Source: Morella rubra (lineage: Eukaryota; Streptophyta; Magnoliopsida; Fagales; Myricaceae). Taken from it: 64,000 nt of DNA. The stretch covers positions 30,181,609 through 30,245,608 of the forward strand of contig CM025855.1 in NCBI GenBank assembly GCA_003952965.2, written 5' to 3'. Below the pieces are notes generated by a model, which had not been told where the DNA came from, did not search any database, and saw nothing but the letters and a program-made list of their open reading frames with translations. Of this stretch, positions 55,368-64,000 are shown in pieces. The stretch's first letter is position 1. Every line of letters begins with the position of its first letter. A program made the translations under genes and the position numbers.

Positions 55368-56815
55368 GTTATAATAGGTGCTTTTTTAAAATTTAAAAAT
55401 TAATTCTACGATTTTCCTCTGTAATAATTTGTTTCTTTATTCTTTAGTGTAACTGGACTTTTGTCATGCGGCCTGCGGGATGGGGAGCTTTTCCCCGGCG
55501 GTGAACGCTTCTCCACTTGGTCCGTCTCCATCGGGGGGAAATGACTTTGTAAGGTTGCCACGTAGGTGCTATGTAAATGTATTCCAATGGGCCGAATTTA
55601 CACATGGGTCTCGTAGGCTCGGAAACCCAAAGAAAAGGGCTTCTAGATATGTTCTTAGCTCCATTAGCAATACCAAAAGAGCACTTGCTACAAAAATTCC
55701 ATGCTGGTCGATTGGAATATTTTATTGGTATGCTTACAAAAAAATATATATATACATATGTTATTGGTACCATTCTCAATATGTCAGTAATTTGTTTTTA
55801 AAACAAAGAGAACAAGAAAATTTTTATTTGTCGTTGTTACTTATTTATTTGTTGTATATTTTATTGCTACCATTACCGCGCATGCTAAGAGAAAATTAGG
55901 AAAAAAAGTCATCAAACCAAAATAATCTCGAACAGATATCTCAAGTACTGCTTTTGACATATTAAGTTCAATAATTTTCAAATTTCATCAATTTGTACAT
56001 CTAAAAAATATTTAACCATCAAACTCATGTCGCATGTATTATAAATGAGTCATGTGACACGGTTTCGATTGTTAAATTTTATTTTTAAAATGTAATTTGA
56101 TTAATTGTGAAAGTTAATAATAGAGTTCAATGTGTCAAATTAGTAGTTTATATCCATAATTAAAATTACATTAGTGATTAGAGTTAAAGTGATTTTTCTC
56201 CTAAACATTATTGTGAATAACTTAAACTAAAGGTCGTGAGTCTTTGATTACTGATAATGCCAATATGTTATACATATAGGAATAATACTCAGGAGAGAAT
56301 ATACAGTCAAATGAGTATACTTCTCTAACTTACAAATTAAAAAACTTTCATCTAGCGCTTTTACTATTATTATTTTATAATGTATTAATAGTTTTATATT
56401 ATTTAACAAAATCTTCCCATCAGTTGCTTTATGTTTTTTTAATTTTTTTTTCTTTTTTATTTGTATAAACTTTTTTTTTTGTAAATAACTTTACAACTGT
56501 AAAGTTTTAGTCTTAGTTTTACTAAACTAAAAAATGATAATGCCAATATGTTTTTTTCATAAAATTTCTTTTTTTAAGTTGTTTTTTAAGTTAGAATTAT
56601 ATCAGTCAATGAGACATTAATTTTTTCCACAATTTGTCTAGTTTAAAAATTATTTTAAAATAATTTTCATCAAAAATTATACTTTATCTCATTAATATAC
56701 TTAATTATTAAAATACACTTTTAATAGGTACTTTTATATAACTACCAATTTTAACCCTGACCCATTTTCAAGATTCCATATATTGAAGATATTATTGTCA
56801 ATTTATTAATTTTTT

Positions 56816-57000
56816 AAAGGTGTTATTATCAAATGGAAGGTGTAAAGTGTTTAATATTAGTAATTAGAAGGTGTAATGTGTCAAAGTAGATAATTTAGGG
56901 TGTAGAGTGTCTAACATTGATAATTTAAAAGTGCAATATCTTAAAAATTGTAGTTTATGATGTAATATGTCATTAACCTGATAATTTGCGAGTGAAAAAT
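56816..57000 (+). repeat. Degenerate ~30-bp tandem repeat
   Basis: Five or six diverged units, each with a GGTGTAAAGTGTC-like head and a TTGATAATTTA-like tail. AT-rich, noncoding, origin unknown. Confidence 0.5.
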
Positions 57001-57799
57001 ATTTTTTCCTCTAATATTATTAAGAACTTAAAAAGTCTCTTGACTCATGGAAGCTCCTACGAGAAAATCCGGCCCATGAAGATATTCCACGTAAAACTAA
57101 CAAGTTGACGCGGTTATCCCGTATACATATTTCCGTTTGCCGACAGAATGCGGAAAGGCCACTCAGCCTCAGGTTTGCTTTTGGATAACAAGTATCAACC
57201 GTAGGCCCGAGCATACAGAATTTCCACCCAATCCGTAAAAAGCACGCGAGGCGGAAAGCGGCAGTTCCGGGAGCCGACTTCTCACAGTACAGACGCAGAC
57301 GCTAGATCTTCCACGTGGAAGTTATATCGGGTCTGTACCCGACTGCATGCGATTGGCGGGATTGGCTCTTCCTGAGCCCCAGAGTCGGCCCAGACAAGGA
57401 ATTGCGTGCCTTGTGTTTAGAGGATAAGCTGAACTTATTTAACACGCTTAAGCTCGATCTTCGGTTTTAATTAATCGAGATTTGTGCTTTGCCTTGTCTC
57501 TCCGTCACCTCTTCGTAGCCAACTGCCACCAACCTGTTCACCTTCCTCTTTCCATTTGAATCCCGACAAGGATAAATATGTCATAACCTTAATTTATTTT
57601 GATTTGATCTCCATTTATTGCTCTATTATTATTTTTTTATTTGTTGATCTGAGAAGAACGCGAGGAGATTGACAATACTTTTCTTCTTTTTTTCTGGACT
57701 TTTCTGAGTGGATAAGAGGTAGAGAGCGAGAGAGTTGGGATCTAGGAGTTGTACGGTACGCCGGAAAAATTTTGTTTGCCTTTTGTGAGTAGATTTGAG

Positions 57800-60408
57800 A
57801 TGGGTTTCTTCAGTACGATACTGGGTTTTTGTGGATTTGGAGTTGGGATTTCTATTGGTCTTGTTGCTGGGTATTTCCTCTTCATCTATTTCCAGCCCAG
57901 CGATGTTCAGGTCCCTCTCTGTCTCTCTCCACATAATGATAGGATTACATACACACACTTTACGTGGATATAATGCTTTTTGTGTTCTTATATGGCTGAA
58001 AGCCAGAAATGGAGTAAGGGATGACCTTCCAAAAAAAAAAAAAGCGAAGAAAAAAGCGCTCTTTTTTCTGGGGAATAAAGCCCGAATTTCCCGGCTTATA
58101 TTGATTTGGATAGAGCATTTCTAGTGCTCTGTTTGGTTAATTAGAAATCAAAAGGAAAGGTAAAGGGGTAAGAAAGGAACGAAAGTTGAGTACTGACACG
58201 TGAACCAAATGCGCTATATATTGAGGTAGTTGTTCGCCGATGTGGGCACTTCCGTTTAGTCAATATGTTGTCTCTAGGACAAAATGCTCAGAAATAATTG
58301 GAGAAAAGGGATACAGTATTGTAAGAATAATTTTATTGGCCTCCTGCGCTGGATGGGTTTTAAGAAATAATATATTTACCTTTTGTGACTTTGAATTGTT
58401 ATGCCTGGGTCGAAAATGATATGATACAGTTTCTGCATGAAATGTAGTCTGTAACTTTGGAGAGTAGTTGGCTTCCTAATTGCCAAACCTAGTGAGTGCT
58501 TCTATTTGCTACTGCTTGATTGCCAACATTGTCTTTTTATGACCTCTGTCGGCCTTAAACTGTTGAGGTTGAGTCCAATCGTTAAAGCAATGGTCCACGG
58601 ATTTGACTGAAAAAATATTGATAGAACCTTGTGTCCAGTTTTCATTTTCATTATGCGGCATTTCCTGCACCATTTTGCACCACCAATCAACAATATGCTC
58701 TTTTTATATGGGCAATAGCATGCCATTTAGAAGGAAGAAAGACCAAATGTCGATATTTTGGATGTCCAAGCTTTCGAATCTTCCTCACCTTTAAGGTGTG
58801 ATGTAAAACTTAATTTGTTTCCTTTTGGCTTGGTCAGGATCCTGTACTTCGTCCCCTGGTTGAGCAAGACTCAGAAACTTTGCAGCGGATGCTTCCTGAG
58901 ATACCGCTTTGGGTGAAAAATCCAGACTATGATCGTGTGTGTAATTAGCATTCTTAACATACACAATATGCCACCATAGTTTCTCTGTCTTGAATGGATT
59001 TTGTCTTGACAATCATATTCTTAAATTGTTTTTGTGAAGGTTGACTGGCTAAACAAGTTTATTGAGTATATGTGGCCTTATCTTGACAAGGTCTGACTGC
59101 TCCTTTTTTTTTACCTATATGTTCTGGAATTTAATTGCTTCTACATATCTATTTGTTTGCAGCATCTGAGGCTCTTTTACTTTTTTTTTTTAGGCAATTT
59201 GCAAGACCGCAAAGAACATTGCAGAGCCTATAATTGCTGAGCAAATTCCAAAATATAAAATCGAGTCTGTTGAGTTTGAAGCACTTACATTAGGGTCACT
59301 ACCACCAACTTTTCAAGGTTTGAGAATGACTTACCTGTTTTATAGTTTTCTATTTTATATGAAACTGACATGTGAGTTCTTAGCTAGCTTCTGTGCGGAG
59401 GGAAAAGACATGGTTTAAGATCGTTAACGCTTTATGGGACATCTGCAGCTTTTTGAAATGCTCTTTAAGATGCCTTTGTATATCTTAAAATGTTACATCT
59501 AAGGATCATGTTGGGATGCCATTTTTGTTTGAACTGCATTTGAAACTTGTCAACTATTTGATTTTCTGGGAGCAATTTCTGGGGACTCTTCTCTAGTGCT
59601 CTTTCGGATGATTCACATCATGTTCTCACACCCAACAATCTGGAAACTTAAATATGTTTGCTTCAAGTGTTTATCTGTCTTCTCCTTTTCTTGATTTCTT
59701 GCAAAATGCTTCATGTTTATTAGGATTACACAAAAATATAGCTGATGGATATTCCAATCAGAAACTGGTTGGAGACCTTTTAGACCTGGAGAAGCTGGTC
59801 TTTAAGCCTCTGATGTAATTCACTATGCCAACAGTTTTTATGGCCAGCGAGGGTGTGTACGAGTGGCTTATAATGTGCTTTGGTTTTGTCATGTCCAGGA
59901 AGCCTGTGTGGTACCTAGACTAATTTTTCATGTTATGCAAAACCAAATTTTTTACTTACCTTTTTCAGTGTCTACCTGCATTATAGATACAATTATGGGG
60001 TGCTCTTTTTACCATGCAATCCTTCAGGCCTATTGTAAATCAAGAGCTTCTTCCAAGTCCCTTAATGTTTCCCCATCTTTGAATACTTTCTCACTGCATG
60101 ACTCATAGATAAGTGAGAAATCCTTCTTTCATGTTTATATGTTCTGGATAGGTTTATTTTGTTCTTGGTTATTTTTATGCACTCAGCTTGTCTCTCATTC
60201 TTTAATGCAACTTTTGTTATTTTCAGGCATGAAAGTTTATGTCACTGATGAGAAGGAGTTGATAATGGAGCCATGCCTAAAATGGGCTGGAAATCCTAAT
60301 GTCACTGTTGCTGTTAAAGCATTTGGATTGAAAGCAACTGTCCAGGTGACCAGTCTTTTTTCACTTAGCAATGAAGATTTTCAGCTAATTGAGCGGGTGT
60401 GTGTAGGG

Positions 60409-60443
<35 letters not shown>

Positions 60444-63400
60444 TGAGAAGGAATAGCTGCTTCTTACTTTGTTCAGTTGGGGCGATTTCAGGTGGTAGAT
60501 ATGCAAGTCTTTGCGGCACCACGTATTACGTTGAAGCCCTTGGTTCCAACCTTTCCCTGTTTTTCCAAAATCTATGTGTCTCTTATGGACAAGGTTTGTG
60601 ATCACAAGCACCATTATTGCATTCAGCTTGTATTGCTTGGGTCCATGTCACATGGATTTTCGAATATGTGCATACTATCCTTGTCAGATTAGGGGTAGGG
60701 ATGTGTTCTTGGCCCCATCTTTGAGAGGCATTTGAAAGAAGATGAAGAGTTGAAAGTTTGCCTTCTGGTTGAAGTTCAATTCCATTTTTCTCTCTTTCTG
60801 TAATCTGTATCACATAAATCTTCCATAATGCTATGTTGACGCCAGTATTTTGGAGGATTCCCAGCAAGCCTTGAGGATATATTCGATTACTGGGTTCCCT
60901 AACATTTGGAACATTTACTTACTGGACAACTAAAATTGTAACTGCACATTACAGTTTGCATGCGTGATGTCAATGGAAAAATGGACGCCTGATGTACTTT
61001 GGTAATACAGATTTTATAGCTTTAGCTGGTGTAAAGACTTTCTTAAATAAGCTGTTCGCACTTTCCATCTCAAGTTTAATTTCCGATTCACTCATTTTAA
61101 GAGCTAAAATCATGCCATTGTCAGAGGTGTGGCCGTTTCAAGTCAAGGATTTTTGGACTTACCACATTTGGAGGTGTTGAAAGAATTTCAAACCCCATGC
61201 CTATGGCCTTTTGTTAAAATTGTATTTCCCCCTATCAGAATGGGTAAACGGATGTGACTGTGGGCTCAATCCACTGGATGCTTTGGAGCAATTTCAAGCA
61301 TTAGGTACTCAAAGGTGTCAGTGAAAGTATTTCATTTTAAATGATTTGAGTTGGTGGTGGTTTTGAATGAAACAATCTTCTAAGTTTGCTTCATTTGTGC
61401 ATAATTTGCTGGAATTTGTACCCTACAGTTGATGGCACTGTAACTTTAGCTAAAGAGACCGTTTTCTTTATAGTTTTGAAGCACTTGATATAAATTACTC
61501 TCGTATGCCACACAATTAAACCATCTTGAGTATGTCGTTCAGAAAATTCTGATGTTGAATGTCCAGGATAGTTTTCCAACTGAAATCATCTTGGTTCAAC
61601 TCATAGGGCATTTGGTTCATAGACTGCTATGGGAGAATTCACTGTGAAAGTTATGCTGCTAATTATCTGGGCTTCTTCTCTTTCCTTTCGTCCAGCTCAA
61701 GTAGTTACATAACATAAAGACAAAGAAAGGAGTTTGATTATTATAGCTTTCTATTTGCAGCCACATGTGGACTTTGGATTAAAGCTGATTGGGGCTGACC
61801 TTATGTCAATACCTGGTCTCTACAGGTTTGTCCAGGTAGAAGACCTTCATATTTGATTCAGTTCCCCCCCCCTTTTTCTCTTTTCTTTTCTTCCTTCCTT
61901 TCTTTCTGGTATGGTAGTAGCTGGGTTACAAAATTATGGTGGAACTTTTCTTGTTTTAAGCAGGGTGGTCCCTGAATGGAAAAGTTGTTTCATGTGGTCG
62001 TTGGAAGTTTGGAAACTGGGTCTGCCTAGTAAAATGATGTGCCCACTGATCTCAGCTATATTACTAGGGTTTTAACTCTTTCACAAATGATTTCTCTGCA
62101 GGAGCTTATAAAAGATCAGGTTGCCAAAATGTATTTATGGCCTCAAACCCTTGAAGTACCTATTTTGGATCCAGCGAAGTAAGTTTCTGCATCATTTAGT
62201 ACATTTTTATAGCTTTAGAGTGTAATTTAAATACTTGGCTAAAAAGATACTTTGAATTTATAGAGCTTTCAAGAGGCCGGTTGGAATTCTCAATGTGAAG
62301 GTTGTGAGGGCCATGAAACTAAAAAAGAAAGATCTTCTAGGTGCATCAGACCCGTACGTGAAACTAAAGCTCACTGAGGAAAAGCTTCCTGCAAAGAAGA
62401 CCAGTGTGAAGCACAAAAACTTGAACCCCGAATGGAATGAGGAGTTCAGTATTGTCGTTAAAGATCCACAATCCCAGGCCTTAGAGCTTCGTGTGTATGA
62501 TTGGGAGCAGGTATATTATTCCAAATAGTTGGTCAGAAGTTGTTTTTTCCTTTTTTATGTCGTGCATATTAACCTTTTTATTCCCGTTTCTTAGATTGGC
62601 AAGCATGACAAGATGGGTATGAATGTAGTCCCTCTGAAAGAACTCACCCCTGATGAGCCAAAACTTATGACTCTGGACCTGCTTAAAAATATGGACTTGA
62701 ATGATGTTCAAAATGAGAAGTCACGTGGGCAGCTCGTAGTGGAATTGACATATAAACCTTTCAAAGAGGAAGAATTACCTAAAGGTTTTGATGAAGCGAA
62801 GACAGTGCAGAAAGCTCCAGATGGAACACCTGCTGGCGGTGGCGTGTTAGTGATTATTGTTCATGAAGCTCAAGATGTTGAAGGGAAGCACCACACAAAT
62901 CCATATGCAAGGATTCTTTTCAGAGGGGAGGAGAAAAAGACTAAGGTATGAAGATAGCAGTACCATTTGCCAGACTTGTGAATGTAGTCTAACTTTGTCA
63001 CATGCTGCTCTGGTTTTCATTTACCTCGTAGGTATTTTAGGTAAAGCGATATGTGTTCCTACAAGTTTTCAACTTTTTCGCCTTGATATGTTTTGAAGGT
63101 TGTTTCACGAGTCCATGGATTAGGATTTTTGTTGTTCTTCCCTACTACAGCATGTGAAGAAGAAAAGAAATCTCTATTTTCCTTTTCCCAGATTTTGATG
63201 TTTGATATCTGTTTATCTGGTACAGCATGTAAAGAAGAACAGAGATCCAAGATGGGAGGAGGAGTTCTCATTTGTGCTGGATGAGCCTCCCATTAATGAG
63301 AGACTGCATGTAGAGGTTGTAAGCAGTTCATCAAGGATGGGTCTGCTGCACCCGAAGGTACAACGATTTTCTTGTTCACTGCAGTTAGTGTGGTTGTAGA

Positions 63401-63679
63401 CGAAATTCACTAATAAATGCTGGTTTTTTTCTTCTCTCCAATGGCTTTAGATTTGTAATCTTAGTTGTATTTTTCTTTTCTTCTTGACTCTAAAAGCAAT
63501 CTTAGTTTGTTCTTAGAGGTGGTTGAAACGGGTTGTTTCTTTTGAATCAGGAATCTCTGGGTTACGTTGATATCAGTCTCTCAGATGTTGTTTCCAATAA
63601 GCGAATCAATGAGAAGTACCATCTTATAGACTCCAAGAATGGTCGTATACAGATAGAGTTACAATGGAAGACATCGTGA
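57800..63679 (+). CDS. SYT1: Plant synaptotagmin (SYT1/SYT2 type), ER-plasma membrane tether
   Basis: Twelve exons: 57800-57910, 58838-58936, 59040-59090, 59194-59317, 60227-60345, 60492-60593, 61761-61835, 62102-62178, 62264-62510, 62595-62945, 63226-63357 and 63551-63679. The product is 538 aa (Arabidopsis SYT1 is about 541). It starts MGFFSTILGFCGFGVGISIG with an N-terminal membrane segment (about 5-30). The SMP lipid-transfer domain follows (about 68-250; KYKIESVEFEALTLGSLPPT, HVDFGLKLIGADLMSIPGLY). C2A is at about 258-370 (KKKDLLGASDPYVKLKL, KHKNLNPEWNEEF, YDWEQ) and C2B at about 415-525 (VEGKHHTNPYARI, KNRDPRWEEEF). These proteins sit in the cortical ER, bind plasma-membrane phospholipids, partly Ca-dependently, and support stress tolerance. 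Exon 1 uses a weak CAG|GTCCCT donor. A 66-bp duplication spans the stop codon. Confidence 0.96.
60411..60440 (+). repeat. GA microsatellite in SYT intron 5
   Basis: GA run of about 30 bases between exons 5 and 6 of the synaptotagmin gene. A simple repeat without evident role. Confidence 0.85.
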
Positions 63680-63748
63680 AGCTTGGTACTTATAGACTCC
63701 AAGAATGGTCGTATACAGATAGAGTTACATTGGAAGACAACATGAATC
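63623..63748 (+). repeat. 66-bp tandem duplication of the SYT coding end
   Basis: 63623-63688 holds the last 18 sense codons, the stop and nine more bases. 63689-63748 repeats it; the first 48 bases differ at one position only. The period of 66 is 22 codons and is codon-aligned with the gene. The second copy lies in the 3' UTR. Confidence 0.92.
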
Positions 63749-64000
63749 TTTACTTTGTTTATTTGTTTAAAAAAAAACAAAAATTTGCTGAGTTTGGATA
63801 GCACACTGCGGGTAATATTTTGGTTTTTTCATGCTTTTGGTATAGCCATACTACTAAAAGTTTGTTCTTTCTTCATGTACGTTGTTGTTCAGAGAAATAT
63901 ATAATTGCAATTTACACCCCCCCCAACTTTGATCTTGCACTATGGATCTCATTGAGGCATTGCTTTGGTTTTGCCAATCCATTTATAATGTCAAAATAAT
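63749..64000 (+). other. SYT 3' UTR and flank
   Basis: A-rich and T-rich downstream sequence with no further gene. The window ends here. Confidence 0.5.

Larger units (their letters stand above)
54966..57799. other. Divergent intergenic region between UPL3 and SYT
   Basis: 54966 to about 55370 is the UPL3 leader and promoter. 55900-56800 is very AT-rich. 56816-57000 carries a degenerate ~30-bp repeat. About 57300-57799 is the SYT promoter and leader. The open frame at 55480-55899 has no recognisable similarity and crosses the promoter, so it is not called. Confidence 0.5.

Noticed and set aside
55480-55899. 139-codon frame upstream of UPL3
   Set aside because: Lacks similarity and becomes low-complexity AT-rich translation; it lies in promoter and spacer DNA.

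Overview
This is a piece of a plant nuclear genome, almost certainly a eudicot. Most genes have many short exons with GT-AG introns, the intergenic DNA is AT-rich, and the proteins (ROP GTPase, GH35 beta-galactosidase with a SUEL lectin tail, UPL3, a USP-domain receptor-like kinase) are land-plant types. I cannot name the species. No viral, bacterial or organellar block is present.

Layout. An intronless F-box/DUF295 gene (+) lies at 239-1501. Four genes follow on the minus strand: a USP-domain receptor-like cytoplasmic kinase (4101-7016), a UBCH5-type ubiquitin E2 (14485-15451), a type-I ROP/RAC GTPase (17127-20722) and the replication factor MCM10 (23637-27652). From about 28.5 to 34.3 kb there is a transposon nest: an LTR-like direct-repeat pair, a PPR-gene fragment and a decayed hAT transposase element. 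Then come a 19-exon beta-galactosidase (+, 34984-39558), the 17-exon HECT ligase UPL3 (-, 44701-54965) and the 12-exon synaptotagmin SYT1/SYT2 (+, 57800-63679). I rebuilt all seven multi-exon genes exon by exon. Each closes in frame with a normal family length: 689, 148, 198, 411, 832, 1893 and 538 aa.

The genes do not form a pathway, although an E2, an F-box protein and a HECT E3 all belong to ubiquitin signalling. Their order does recall a scattered set of Arabidopsis neighbour pairs, so the window looks like an old, conserved gene neighbourhood.

The accessory content is repeats: a compact whole-looking LTR miniature (TRIM, 10664-11341) with a 5-bp target duplication and a 21-bp minisatellite inside; a 1.28-kb non-autonomous hAT element with an 8-bp target duplication (39941-41223); a MITE-like family present three times, one copy nested and one split by a 1.4-kb insertion; and a 743-bp element with ~54-bp inverted ends (2452-3194). 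The most unusual genic detail is a codon-aligned 66-bp tandem duplication across the SYT stop codon.
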